From contig NZ_NPFW01000017.1 in assembly GCF_002259405.1 (NCBI RefSeq), forward strand, positions 124,001 through 188,000: DNA of 64,000 nt, in the 5' to 3' direction. A program made the position numbers and the translations under genes. The notes beneath the pieces were generated by a model. That model searched no databases. It had not been told where the DNA came from and worked only from the letters and a program-made list of their open reading frames with translations. The DNA comes from Rhodococcus sp. 14-2483-1-2 (GTDB lineage: Bacteria > Actinomycetota > Actinomycetes > Mycobacteriales > Mycobacteriaceae). This document shows, piece by piece, positions 8,924-17,423 of this stretch; positions within the stretch are counted from its first letter, which is position 1, and each line of letters starts with the position of its first letter.

Positions 8924-10354
8924 ATGACCGATCCTGGAGTGCCTGCGGGCGCCGTGATTCGGGTGGGCGCTCTGTCGACCACCATTTTCATGGTTCAGTT
9001 CCTGGTTGCGCTCGACGTATCGCTGGTGAACATTGCACTCCCCGACATTGCCTACGACCTGGGGTTCGGTGATTCGGCGTTGCAGTGGGTGGTCAGCGCT
9101 TATCTGCTGACGTTCGCCGGGTTCATGCTGTTGGGCGGTCGCCTCGGTGACGTCGTCGGCCGACGACGAGTCGTGCTCGTGGGCTCGACGCTGTTCGGGG
9201 CGGCGAGCGTCTTGGGCGGCCTCGCGTGGAACGCGCCGTTGTTGTTGATTGCACGGGCAGTGCAGGGACTTGCCGGTGCTCTGCTCGCCCCTGCTGCTCT
9301 GGCGTTGGTGACCGAGGTCCCGGAGGGGCGGCAACGTCGCCGCGCATTGGGGCTGTGGAGCGCTGCGGGAGCCGGCGGCGGGGCGGTCGGCGTCGTGCTC
9401 AGCGGGCTGCTCACTCACGCATTCGGCTGGCGTGCAGTGATGTTCGTCAATGTGCCGATCGTGATCGTCGGCCTTGCCGCCGCGTATCGGCTTCCGAGCC
9501 ACAGACTTACGCTTACCGATCGACGCCTCGATTTCGCTGGTGCGTGCCTGGCGACGTTGGGGGTCGGGTCGCTCGTGTACGCCGCCTCGTCAGCAGCAGA
9601 TTCCGGGTGGACAGCGGCGTCGGTTGTCGCCGGATTCGTGTGCGCTGCCGTCTTTCTGTTCCTGTTCGTTTTTGTCGAATCGCGTGTGGTGCAACCGTTG
9701 ATGCCGCTGCGTTTGTTCAGGGTTCGCAGTGTCGTGGGAGCGAACGTCTTCGGTTTCATGTTGTGCGCAGGACAACTCGCCGCGTTCTACTTCGTGTCGT
9801 TGTACATACAGAAGGTCTGGGGCGTTGCGTCCGACGTCGCCGGGTTCATGTTCCTTCCCTTTTGCTTCTTCGTGGTGGTCGGAATCGCCTCGGCGAGCAA
9901 GGTGTCGGCTGCGATCGGACCGCGTTTCACTCTCGCGGTGTTCGGTGTCGTCGGGGCGATGGGACTCGCAGGCTTCGCGCTGATGCCGCCCCAGGTCGCC
10001 TTCTGGACCGGTGTCGTGCTGCCATCGGCTCTGGGAGGCATCGGCATCGGCGGTTCGATGGTGGTCCAGGGCGCGGCTGCCATCGAGGGAGTGGAGCCGG
10101 GTGATGCGGGAATCGCCTCCGGCGTACTCAATGCGGCGCGGCAATTGGGAGGCACTCTTGGACTGGCCGTGTTGGTCACGATTGCAGCCACGGCCACTGC
10201 GTCGTCGACCGCATCGTCCGAGGCGCTGAAGGCCGGAGCCGGTTACAGCACCGGGTTGGCCGTCGCGGCGGGTCTGTTGATCGTCGGTTCGGTGCTTGCC
10301 GTGCTCATCGTGCCGTCGCACGCCCCGGCGCGAGCCGAAACTCGGTCCAGATGA
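8924..10354 (+). CDS. MFS drug/proton antiporter, DHA2 (EmrB/QacA) family
   Basis: A 476-aa inner-membrane exporter with about 14 predicted helices. It has the DHA2 N-terminal motif (LDVSLVNIALPDI), the loop-2 motif A (GGRLGDVVGRRR) and the antiporter motif C region (ALGLWSAAGAGGGAVG). GGAAAGG lies about 7 nt upstream of the ATG. It is paired with a divergent TetR repressor and two palindromic operators, so induced multidrug or antibiotic efflux is likely; the substrate cannot be read from sequence. The 3' end stops 4 nt before the convergent ROK gene. Confidence 0.93.
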   Translation: MTDPGVPAGAVIRVGALSTTIFMVQFLVALDVSLVNIALPDIAYDLGFGDSALQWVVSAYLLTFAGFMLLGGRLGDVVGRRRVVLVGSTLFGAASVLGGLAWNAPLLLIARAVQGLAGALLAPAALALVTEVPEGRQRRRALGLWSAAGAGGGAVGVVLSGLLTHAFGWRAVMFVNVPIVIVGLAAAYRLPSHRLTLTDRRLDFAGACLATLGVGSLVYAASSAADSGWTAASVVAGFVCAAVFLFLFVFVESRVVQPLMPLRLFRVRSVVGANVFGFMLCAGQLAAFYFVSLYIQKVWGVASDVAGFMFLPFCFFVVVGIASASKVSAAIGPRFTLAVFGVVGAMGLAGFALMPPQVAFWTGVVLPSALGGIGIGGSMVVQGAAAIEGVEPGDAGIASGVLNAARQLGGTLGLAVLVTIAATATASSTASSEALKAGAGYSTGLAVAAGLLIVGSVLAVLIVPSHAPARAETRSR

Positions 10355-10358
10355 TCCG

Positions 10359-11549
10359 TCAGCTACCGAGAGCCTCGTCGACGGCCCGGGCGCTGAGCAC
10401 CTGATCCAACACCAGCGCTGCGCTGCCGATGACACCCGACAGGTCGCCGTGGGTGGTGGCCTGGATGGTCAGTGCTTTGGTGGCCAGTGCGGTGGCGTTG
10501 CCGTAGACGGTCTCGCGCAGTCCTGCGACGAAGATGTCGTAGGCGTTCGCCATGTCGCCGCCGATGATGAGTACCTCGGGGTTGAGCAGGTTGACGGCCC
10601 CGGCCAGGGTTTCGCCGATGTGGCGTCCGCTGTCGCGGATGAGTCTGCGCGCTTCGGGGTCGCCGCTGACCGCGAGGTCGACGACGCCGCGCACGTGGCC
10701 GACTTCGCGGCCCTGCTCGTTCAGTGCGCGCACCAGAGCCCAGCCACCCGCGATGGCCTCGAGGCAGCCGCTGTCGCCGCACCTGCACGCGACCCCTGCG
10801 GCGGCTGCGGTCTTGGTGTGGCCGAATTCGCCTGCAGCGCCCAATGATCCGCGCTGCAGTGCGCCGCCGGCGACGATCCCGGCACCGAGACCCGTCGAGG
10901 CCTTGACCAACAGGGCGTTCTGGAAGCGATCTCGATTGTCGCGGCGTTCGGCGAGGACCATCGCGTTGGCGTCGTTGTCGAGAAACACCGGAGCCGACGT
11001 GGTGTCGGCGAAGAACGGTGCGAGCGGCACCCCGTCCCAGCCGTGCATGATCGGCGAGTCCAGGCTGCACCCGCGCGCGGTGTCGGCGGTGCCGGGGATG
11101 GACAGCCCGACCCCGAGGATGCGATGTCCGGTTCGGTGCGAATCCTCCAGAAGTACCTGCAGTCGCTTGGTGATCTGCGGCATCAGCTCGTCCGGTCCGA
11201 CGCCGATCTCCTGGTCGACGGTGTCGCTCGCGAGCAATTCACCGCCGAGGGTGAAGACGCCCAGTTGGGAGCGGCTGCGTCCGATCGCGGCGGCGAGCAC
11301 GACACCGGCGTCGATGTCGAAGGACAGTCTCGCCGGGGGCCTACCGCCGGTCGACTGAGTGTCCTCGGTTTCGATGACCAAGCCGAGCTCGGTGAGCGCG
11401 GCGACGCGGGAGGCAACGGCCGATCGGGAGAGGCCGGTGATCCGTCCGAGTTCCGCGCGGGTTTCGGCGTCTCTGTCGCGCACGAGAGCGAAGATCTCAC
11501 CTGCCGTCGCAGGTGGAGCGGTCAGGCGCGGCATGGACATAGACGCCAT
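10359..11549 (-). CDS. ROK family transcriptional regulator
   Basis: A 396-aa NagC/Mlc-type regulator. Residues about 15-70 form a winged helix (TRAELGRITGLSRSAVASRV). The rest is a sugar-kinase-like ROK fold with an intact zinc-binding signature (GHTKTAAAAGVACRCGDSGC). The DNA-binding domain marks it as a regulator rather than a kinase. It is divergent from edd-eda, with a 25-bp inverted-repeat region between them, so control of the Entner-Doudoroff genes by a sugar or sugar acid is inferred. On its own strand a TAGGCT -10-like hexamer lies at 11578-11583. The exact start among three nearby ATGs is uncertain. Confidence 0.92.
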   Translation of the reverse strand: MASMSMPRLTAPPATAGEIFALVRDRDAETRAELGRITGLSRSAVASRVAALTELGLVIETEDTQSTGGRPPARLSFDIDAGVVLAAAIGRSRSQLGVFTLGGELLASDTVDQEIGVGPDELMPQITKRLQVLLEDSHRTGHRILGVGLSIPGTADTARGCSLDSPIMHGWDGVPLAPFFADTTSAPVFLDNDANAMVLAERRDNRDRFQNALLVKASTGLGAGIVAGGALQRGSLGAAGEFGHTKTAAAAGVACRCGDSGCLEAIAGGWALVRALNEQGREVGHVRGVVDLAVSGDPEARRLIRDSGRHIGETLAGAVNLLNPEVLIIGGDMANAYDIFVAGLRETVYGNATALATKALTIQATTHGDLSGVIGSAALVLDQVLSARAVDEALGS

Positions 11550-11592
11550 TCAACCAACTGGCAACTTTTACGGCAACAGCCTAAGAAGTGTC

Positions 11593-11617
11593 ACTTATGA
11601 CTTCGAAAAGCATAAGT
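11593..11617. promoter_or_regulatory. Inverted repeat, probable ROK operator
   Basis: ACTTATG (11593-11599) and CATAAGT (11611-11617) form a perfect 7-bp inverted repeat around an 11-bp spacer. It lies between the rok gene and the edd promoter, ending 4 bp before the edd -35 element. It is AT-rich in a GC-rich genome. ROK regulators commonly bind such spaced repeats; the match to this regulator is inference. Confidence 0.6.
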
Positions 11618-11621
11618 TGGG

Positions 11622-11650
11622 TTGCTGATGGACCTAACCGGCTCTAGGCT
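11622..11650 (+). promoter_or_regulatory. Promoter of edd-eda
   Basis: TTGCTG (11622-11627) and TAGGCT (11645-11650) are separated by exactly 17 bp and would start transcription near 11657, leaving a leader of about 26 nt before the edd ATG. The adjacent inverted repeat at 11593-11617 is placed for regulation just upstream of the -35. Confidence 0.6.
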
Positions 11651-11682
11651 GGGTCGTGAGAGACCGAACATCGGAGATACTC

Positions 11683-13506
11683 ATGGACACACTTCATCCG
11701 GTCCTGCGTCAGGTCACCGACCGCATCGCAGACCGCAGCCAGTCCGACCGCACCACATATCTCGCTCGAATCGCTGCTGCCGGGGATCAGGGCCCGGCCC
11801 GTGGCCGACTCGCCTGCGCCAACATCGCCCACGGCTTCGCGGCCTCCGGTAAGGCCGACAAGCAGGCGCTGCGCGGCATGGTCAAACCCAACATCGCGAT
11901 CGTCTCCGCCTACAACGACATGCTCTCGGCGCACAAGCCGTTCGAGACGTACCCGGCCGTGTTGAAGAAGTCGGTCATCGACGCCGGCGGCATCGCACAG
12001 TTCGCCGGTGGCGTCCCCGCCATGTGCGACGGCATCACCCAGGGCCGCGACGGCATGCAGCTGTCTCTGTTCAGTCGGGACATCATCGCGATGTCGACGG
12101 CAATTGCGTTGTCCCACGACATGTTCGACGCCACCTTGATGCTCGGGGTGTGCGACAAGATCGTCCCCGGAATGCTCATCGGCGCACTGAGTTTCGGTCA
12201 TCTGCCCGCGGTGTTCGTGCCCGCCGGTCCGATGACCTCCGGACTTCCCAACGGGGAGAAGGCAAAAGCGCGCCAGCTCTACGCCGAGGGCAAGGTGGGT
12301 CGCGAGGCTCTGCTGGACGCCGAGGCCGCGTCGTATCACGGCAGTGGCACGTGCACGTTCTTCGGAACGGCCAATTCCAACCAGCTGCTCATGGAGGTCA
12401 TGGGCCTGCACCTGCCGGGATCGTCGTTCGTCAACCCAGGAACCGCGATGCGCGACGCGTTGACCCGCGAGGCCGCCCACGTCGTCACCGGTCTGACGTC
12501 GCTCGGTGACAATTACACGCCGGTGGGGGAGGTCGTCGACGTCAAGTCGATCGTCAACGGCTGCGTTGCACTGCTGGCCACCGGTGGTTCGACCAATCAC
12601 ACGATGCACCTCGTTGCCATCGCGAAGGCCGCCGGAATTACGTTGACCTGGCAGGACCTGTCCGATCTGTCGGCCGTTGTGCCGCTGATGGCCCGGATCT
12701 ACCCCAACGGCAAAGCCGACGTGAACCACTTCCACGCGGCCGGTGGACTCGGGTTCGTCATCGGGTCACTGCTCGACGCCGGATTGATGCACGAGGATGT
12801 GAAAACCGTTGCCGGGCAGGGCCTGCGGCGCTACACACAGGAACCGAAGCTCGACGGCGACGGGGTGATGTGGCAGGACGGTACCCGGATGAGCCACGAC
12901 GACACCGTGTTACGTGGCGCGAACGAGCCGTTCAGCGCCGACGGCGGACTGAAGATGCTGACCGGTCCGATCGGAAAGTGCGTCATCAAGACTTCTGCAC
13001 TGGCACCCGAACACCGCGTGGTCACCGGACCGGCGCGAGTCTTCGACGATCAAGCCGACTTCCTCGAGGCATTCGACGCAGGGCTTCTCGACGGCGACTT
13101 CGTTGCCGTGCTGCGTTATCAGGGCCCGAAGGCCAACGGTATGCCCGAGTTGCACAAGCTGACCCCGGCTCTCGGAATCCTGCAGGACAAGGGACGTTCC
13201 GTAGCGCTGATCACGGACGGTCGGATGTCCGGTGCCTCCGGAAAAGTGGCTGCGGCAATCCACCTGACGCCCGAGGCGGCGAGCGGGGGACCGATCGCGA
13301 AAATTCTCGACGGTGACATGATCACCCTCGACTCTCTCGACGGCACATTGTCGATCGATGTTCCGCTCGACGAGTTCGAGGCTCGACCGGTCGCCGGACG
13401 AGTCCTGGACAAGGACGAATGGTCGAGCACCGGTCGTGATCTGTTCTCGGGCATGCGTGCGCTCGTCGGTCCTGCCGACGAGGGCGCAATGTTCGTCATG
13501 CGCTGA
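11683..13506 (+). CDS. edd: Phosphogluconate dehydratase (Entner-Doudoroff)
   Basis: A 607-aa member of the IlvD/Edd dehydratase family that converts 6-phosphogluconate to 2-keto-3-deoxy-6-phosphogluconate (KDPG). Length and blocks such as [31 protein letters not shown] and [14 protein letters not shown] fit Edd rather than IlvD, and so does linkage to eda. The conserved cysteines of the iron-sulfur cluster are present. The ATG at 11683 has GGAG about 7 nt upstream; an in-frame start 27 nt earlier has no such site. eda follows after 30 nt, so the two form an operon. Confidence 0.95.
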   Translation: MDTLHPVLRQVTDRIADRSQSDRTTYLARIAAAGDQGPARGRLACANIAHGFAASGKADKQALRGMVKPNIAIVSAYNDMLSAHKPFETYPAVLKKSVIDAGGIAQFAGGVPAMCDGITQGRDGMQLSLFSRDIIAMSTAIALSHDMFDATLMLGVCDKIVPGMLIGALSFGHLPAVFVPAGPMTSGLPNGEKAKARQLYAEGKVGREALLDAEAASYHGSGTCTFFGTANSNQLLMEVMGLHLPGSSFVNPGTAMRDALTREAAHVVTGLTSLGDNYTPVGEVVDVKSIVNGCVALLATGGSTNHTMHLVAIAKAAGITLTWQDLSDLSAVVPLMARIYPNGKADVNHFHAAGGLGFVIGSLLDAGLMHEDVKTVAGQGLRRYTQEPKLDGDGVMWQDGTRMSHDDTVLRGANEPFSADGGLKMLTGPIGKCVIKTSALAPEHRVVTGPARVFDDQADFLEAFDAGLLDGDFVAVLRYQGPKANGMPELHKLTPALGILQDKGRSVALITDGRMSGASGKVAAAIHLTPEAASGGPIAKILDGDMITLDSLDGTLSIDVPLDEFEARPVAGRVLDKDEWSSTGRDLFSGMRALVGPADEGAMFVMR

Positions 13507-13536
13507 GTCCCTGTAACTCCAGAAGAAGGTAAGAAC

Positions 13537-14154
13537 GTGACTGCATCTCTGCTCGACCGCGTACCCGTCATCCCCGTCGTTGTCATCGAGAACCTCGATC
13601 ATGCCGTTCCGATCGCCCGCGCCCTGGTGGCCGGCGGAGTGCCCGTCATCGAGCTGACGTTGCGAACTCCGGTGGCCCTCGACGCCATCGAGCGCATCGC
13701 CGCCGAGGTCCCCGACATCCTCGTCGGTGCCGGCACCATCATCACTCCCGGCCAGGCCAAGCAGGCCGCGGACGCGGGCGCTCAGTTCCTGGTGTCGCCG
13801 GGCTGCACGCCTTCCCTGACGAAGGCCATGCGAGATACCGGATTACCGCATCTGCCCGGTGCCGCAACGGTATCCGAGGTGCTCACCCTCCTCGAAGCCG
13901 GCTATACCGAGCTCAAGTTCTTCCCCGCCGAGGCGTCGGGTGGTGCGAATTTCTTGAAGTCGATCCACTCGCCGATCCCGGCCGCACGCTTCTGCCCGAC
14001 GGGTGGCATCTCGACCGCCAATGCGTCGGCATACCTGGCTCTGCCGAATGTCGGATGCGTCGGGGGATCGTGGCTCACTCCGGCCGCGGCTGTCGCAGAA
14101 CAAGATTGGGATGCCATCGTCGCTCTCGCGACAGCTACGGCCGAACTGGTCTGA
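13537..14154 (+). CDS. eda: KDPG aldolase (2-dehydro-3-deoxy-phosphogluconate aldolase)
   Basis: A 205-aa class I aldolase that splits KDPG into pyruvate and glyceraldehyde 3-phosphate, completing the Entner-Doudoroff pathway begun by the adjacent edd. The Schiff-base lysine is in ELKFFPAE (K127) and the catalytic Glu in VIELTLR (E39), and GAGTI marks the phosphate-side loop. It starts at a GTG with GAAGAAGGTAAG just upstream. Members of this family may also act on 4-hydroxy-2-oxoglutarate. Confidence 0.95.
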   Translation: MTASLLDRVPVIPVVVIENLDHAVPIARALVAGGVPVIELTLRTPVALDAIERIAAEVPDILVGAGTIITPGQAKQAADAGAQFLVSPGCTPSLTKAMRDTGLPHLPGAATVSEVLTLLEAGYTELKFFPAEASGGANFLKSIHSPIPAARFCPTGGISTANASAYLALPNVGCVGGSWLTPAAAVAEQDWDAIVALATATAELV

Positions 14155-14239
14155 GATTCCCGTCTCCGGCGATGGAACCCAACGGGTCGGTGCAGCGTCC
14201 AACCAGCTGTCCGTCATCGAACAATCGGGGGAAATGATC

Positions 14240-14563
14240 ATGTCGAATCCGTACGAGCAGTCGGAGTTCCAGCAGACCCAGCAGCCCTATCCGGCAGCGC
14301 AGCCCTATGTGCAGGCACCGACTCTGCCGTCGTCCAATGCGGGATGGGCCGTGGTCGCCATCATCTTCTTCTGGCCGTTGGCCATCCCGGCGTTCAATCA
14401 CGCACTGAAGGTGCACCCGCTGTGGATGATGGGTGACGCTCAGGGCGCGCTCTATTCGTCGAATCGTGCCGGGTTCTTCGGGAAACTGTCGCTGGGGATA
14501 TTCGTCGTCCTCATAGTTCTGTACTTCGCCTTCATTGCACTGGTCGTCGCCAACTCGTACTAG
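14240..14563 (+). CDS. CD225/dispanin-like small membrane protein
   Basis: A 107-aa protein. The first 35 residues are Gln/Pro/Tyr-rich and soluble, followed by a hydrophobic segment (GWAVVAIIFFWPLAIPAF), a short loop with MMGDAQGALYSSNRAGFF, and a second hydrophobic segment. The two-helix layout with a G(D/x)xxGAxxSSxxA-like loop matches bacterial CD225 proteins, whose function is mostly unknown. GGGGGAA ends 6 nt before the ATG at 14240, so I prefer this start to the ATG at 14234. Confidence 0.75.
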   Translation: MSNPYEQSEFQQTQQPYPAAQPYVQAPTLPSSNAGWAVVAIIFFWPLAIPAFNHALKVHPLWMMGDAQGALYSSNRAGFFGKLSLGIFVVLIVLYFAFIALVVANSY

Positions 14564-14573
14564 GTCCCGACCC

Positions 14574-14604
14574 TTGACCTCGACATAACTCGAGGTTCTA
14601 GCGT
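14574..14604 (+). promoter_or_regulatory. MerR-type promoter with 19-bp spacer
   Basis: TTGACC (14574-14579) and TAGCGT (14599-14604) are 19 bp apart, the overlong spacing typical of promoters activated by MerR-family proteins. Inside the spacer region ACCTCGA (14577-14583) and TCGAGGT (14590-14596) form a perfect inverted repeat around 6 bp. The -10 ends 7 nt before the ATG at 14612, so the transcript would be leaderless. No merR-like gene is present in this window. Confidence 0.8.
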
Positions 14605-14611
14605 CGCGGGC

Positions 14612-14947
14612 ATGGACACACTCGGCCTCGGCAGACTCGGCATTTCCATCGACGTATCGCCGTCGCATCTCGACGACGTACGCACGTTGGAGCCGCTGAG
14701 CTTTCTCGCCGCAGTCCCTGGTTGTCGGCAGAACTTCTTGCGTAAGGGATTCACAGAGGCCGACGTCGACCAGCTCAGCGACCGATTGGTCGACGGCCTG
14801 GTGGTGTGGGGGAGTGTCGGCGACATCGCCGATCGGGTGGCGGAGCACCACGAGGCGGGAGCGGATCACGTCGTTCTTGCGCCGCTCGGCGCGTCGAGCA
14901 TCGCTGCTGGCCGGGCACTGTCCGAGCTGGTGGTGTCGTCAAAGTAG
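14612..14947 (+). pseudogene. Internally deleted LLM-class F420-dependent oxidoreductase
   Basis: An open frame of 111 aa. Residues about 1-30 (LGLGRLGISIDVS...VRTLEPLS) look like the N-terminus of a luciferase-like F420-dependent oxidoreductase (TIGR03620-like, normally about 280 aa). Residues about 31-105 (CRQNFLRKGFTEADVDQLSD, then LVVWGSVGDIADRVAEHHEA and GADHVVLAPL) are that family's C-terminus. The middle, about 170-190 residues including most of the TIM barrel, is missing, and the junction stays in frame. The product should not fold as an oxidoreductase. It is still expressible from the MerR-type promoter just upstream. Confidence 0.7.
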
Positions 14948-14959
14948 ACTCCATAGACC

Positions 14960-16039
14960 GTGAGCCTCACCCTCGGAATCGTCGGACTGCCCAACGTCGG
15001 CAAGTCCACCCTCTTCAATGCACTGACCAACAACGATGTGCTGGCCGCGAACTATCCGTTCGCCACCATCGAGCCCAACGTCGGTGTGGTCGCGCTGCCG
15101 GATCCTCGGCTCGGGAAGCTGGCCGAGGTGTTCGGTTCGGAGAAGCTCGTGCCTGCGCTGGTGTCGTTCGTCGATATCGCCGGCATCGTCAAGGGTGCGT
15201 CCGAGGGCGCAGGTCTGGGCAACAAGTTCCTCGCCAACATTCGTGAGGCCGACGCCATTTGTCAGGTCGTTCGTGTCTTCGCCGACGACGACGTGGTCCA
15301 CGTCGACGGTCGCGTCGATCCGACCGCCGATATCGAGGTCATCGAAACCGAACTCGCGATCGCAGATCTGCAGACGCTGGAGAAGGCCATCCCGCGCCTC
15401 GAGAAAGAGGTGCGGATCAAGAAGGATCGCAAGCCTGCACTCGACGCGGCGCTGGCAGCGCAGGCTGTGCTGAACGACGGCAAGACGCTGTTCTCGGCCA
15501 AGGCGAAGCTGGACTTCGAGCTGCTAGGTGAATTCCAGCTGCTCACCACCAAGCCGTTCCTCTACGTCTTCAACGCCGACGAGTCGGTGCTCACCGACGA
15601 TGCGAAGATCGGCGAACTCGCGCGCCTCGTCGCTCCCGCCGACGCGGTGTTCCTCGACGCGAAGATCGAGTCCGAGCTGCTCGAACTCGACAAGGAATCG
15701 GCAGCGGAACTGCTCGAATCCGTCGGACAGACCGAGCCCGGTCTCGACGCGTTGGCTCGCGCCGGCTTCCACACCCTGGGCCTGCAGACCTACCTCACCG
15801 CAGGCCCGAAAGAGGCTCGCGCGTGGACCATTCATCGGGGTGACACCGCGCCCCAGGCAGCGGGCGTCATTCACACCGACTTCGAGCGCGGCTTCATTAA
15901 GGCCGAAATCGTGTCCTTCGACGACCTGGTTGCCGCAGGTTCCATGGCCTCGGCCAAGGCCGCGGGCAAGGTGCGCATCGAGGGCAAGGACTACGTCATG
16001 TCCGACGGCGATGTGGTGGAGTTCCGCTTCAACGTCTGA
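14960..16039 (+). CDS. ychF: Redox-regulated ATPase YchF (Obg-related)
   Basis: A 359-aa P-loop protein conserved across life. The Walker A is GLPNVGKST (residues 7-15), switch region [10 protein letters not shown] follows, and the C-terminal TGS-like domain ends ...[12 protein letters not shown]. YchF binds ATP rather than GTP and associates with the ribosome in the oxidative stress response. It starts at a GTG. A TAGACT hexamer at 14945-14950 ends 9 nt before it, so the mRNA leader may be only 2-3 nt. Nothing suggests an operon with the neighbours. Confidence 0.95.
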   Translation: MSLTLGIVGLPNVGKSTLFNALTNNDVLAANYPFATIEPNVGVVALPDPRLGKLAEVFGSEKLVPALVSFVDIAGIVKGASEGAGLGNKFLANIREADAICQVVRVFADDDVVHVDGRVDPTADIEVIETELAIADLQTLEKAIPRLEKEVRIKKDRKPALDAALAAQAVLNDGKTLFSAKAKLDFELLGEFQLLTTKPFLYVFNADESVLTDDAKIGELARLVAPADAVFLDAKIESELLELDKESAAELLESVGQTEPGLDALARAGFHTLGLQTYLTAGPKEARAWTIHRGDTAPQAAGVIHTDFERGFIKAEIVSFDDLVAAGSMASAKAAGKVRIEGKDYVMSDGDVVEFRFNV

Positions 16040-16254
16040 TCGACGAATCCGTAGAATCGGTGGCGCAGTACGACTGAGTGTCGGATATTCTTACCGCGGT
16101 GGTACGCGCCACCGACTGCGCTTCCACGTGGCAACCACGTGAAACATCGAGGAGAGGCCTGACCAGCTCAGGACATGTCCGGATGGGGTGCGGCGCAGTA
16201 ATGCGCCATCTTCATTCCGCCGATGCCCGACATCGGTTGACGAAAGGACATGAC

Positions 16255-16608
16255 ATGTCGTCGAAGGACGAAAAGAACCTGACTCAGGTGATCGAAAAGA
16301 TCTCGAAGATGGACGAACCGCGGCGTTCGGTCATGCAGCGTGTGCACGACATCATCGTGTCCGCGGCCCCCACATTGAAGCCGCGAATCTGGTACGGAAT
16401 GCCCGCCTACGCGAAGTCGGCGAGCACGCCGGGACTTGTGACGCTGCGCAACGACGATCGATTGAATCTGGCCATCACAGAGAAGGCGGCATTCCGTGCT
16501 GCCGGTGGCGCGGACGGGCAGTTGATGCCTGCGGCGTGGTATTTCGAGACTGTGGACGACGCTACGGCGCAGCGTATCGCCGAGATTGTTCGTTCTGTCG
16601 TCTACTGA
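16255..16608 (+). CDS. DUF1801/YdhG-like protein
   Basis: A 117-aa soluble protein with the DUF1801 core: an N-terminal helix pair, then KPRIWYGMPAYAK and a C-terminal FETVDDATAQRIAEIVRSVV helix. Related Bacillus YdhG is an iron chaperone-like protein, but for most members no function is known. AAAGGA lies about 6-7 nt before this ATG. The 215 bp upstream hold only small hairpins, including GGCGCA-GTAA-TGCGCC at 16192-16207, and no gene I would call. Confidence 0.75.
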   Translation: MSSKDEKNLTQVIEKISKMDEPRRSVMQRVHDIIVSAAPTLKPRIWYGMPAYAKSASTPGLVTLRNDDRLNLAITEKAAFRAAGGADGQLMPAAWYFETVDDATAQRIAEIVRSVVY

Positions 16609-16627
16609 GCGAGCACGCTCGGTAGAC

Positions 16628-16667
16628 CGAGGGTCCCGGCGGGACAACGAGGCTCACGGGACCCTCG
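16628..16667 (+). terminator. Hairpin after the DUF1801 gene
   Basis: CGAGGGTCCC (16628-16637) pairs perfectly with GGGACCCTCG (16658-16667) around a 20-nt loop, starting 20 nt after the stop codon. There is no T-run, as is common for actinobacterial terminators. Confidence 0.55.
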
Positions 16668-16780
16668 CCATGACGGAAGATCCAACAGGTTCGTGGTGGC
16701 GTGTTCTGCGAGTGGGCGTCGTCGTCTGCGCCGGCCACCGATGCTGACTACGCTCCGAATCAGACGATAGGAGAACGTAG

Positions 16781-17398
16781 ATGGGTCTGCAGGAACTCGA
16801 AGCGTTGGTACACCAGACAGCCACTGCTGGGGAACCTTTCGAGCGTGGAGCCGATGAGGCGGAGCAGGCATACTTGTCTTCGCTTGCGGCACGGCCGAGT
16901 ACCAAGCTGATCTGTGAGGTCGGGTTCAATGCCGGCTTCTCGAGTTGGGCGTTCCTCGACGCATCGCCCGATACGACCGTCGTGTCCTTCGACCTGGCCG
17001 CCTACGCCTACAGCGACGCCGCGAAAGCCCATATCGACGAACACTTTCCGGGCCGCCACACCTTGATTCAGGGTGACTCGCACACCACCATCGCGGCCTA
17101 TGCGCAGGAGCATCCGGACATGCGGTTCGACGTCATCTTCATCGACGGTGACCACTCGGTGGAGGGTGCTCGCGCAGACCTCGACGATCTACGTGCGCTC
17201 GCTACCGCAGAATCGGTCGTGATCATGGACGACATCACCCCGTGGCTCTGGTTCGGCGAAGGCCCCACTCAGGCGTGGCAGGAAGCGATCGACACGGGTC
17301 GGATTCTGCACACGCAGTACTTCCGCGACGGAGAACCTGTCGACGCGGTGACACCTCCGGCCGCTCGCGCCTGGGCCGAGGGCCGCTACCCCTTCTGA
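16781..17398 (+). CDS. Class I SAM-dependent methyltransferase (Methyltransf_24)
   Basis: A 205-aa Rossmann-fold methyltransferase. The SAM-binding motif I is LICEVGFNAGFSSWAFL (residues about 43-59), an acidic strand-2 end is VVSFDLAAY, and motif IV is DVIFIDGDHSVEGARADL. A Trp-rich C-terminal region lines the likely acceptor site. AGGAGAAC precedes the ATG. The acceptor is unknown. It converges on a pyruvyl-transferase/GT2 pair 25 nt away, so a role in modifying a surface glycan is possible but not shown. Confidence 0.85.
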   Translation: MGLQELEALVHQTATAGEPFERGADEAEQAYLSSLAARPSTKLICEVGFNAGFSSWAFLDASPDTTVVSFDLAAYAYSDAAKAHIDEHFPGRHTLIQGDSHTTIAAYAQEHPDMRFDVIFIDGDHSVEGARADLDDLRALATAESVVIMDDITPWLWFGEGPTQAWQEAIDTGRILHTQYFRDGEPVDAVTPPAARAWAEGRYPF

Positions 17399-17423
17399 AG
17401 CTCCGCGTGGTGTCGACCAGCGT

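Noticed and set aside
14612-14947. Reading the 111-codon frame as a complete ordinary gene.
   Set aside because: It aligns only with the two ends of a much longer family, with the barrel centre missing.
16192-16207. Hairpin GGCGCA-GTAA-TGCGCC with a GNRA-type loop upstream of the DUF1801 gene, considered as part of a riboswitch.
   Set aside because: Only one short helix is visible and no conserved riboswitch core surrounds it.
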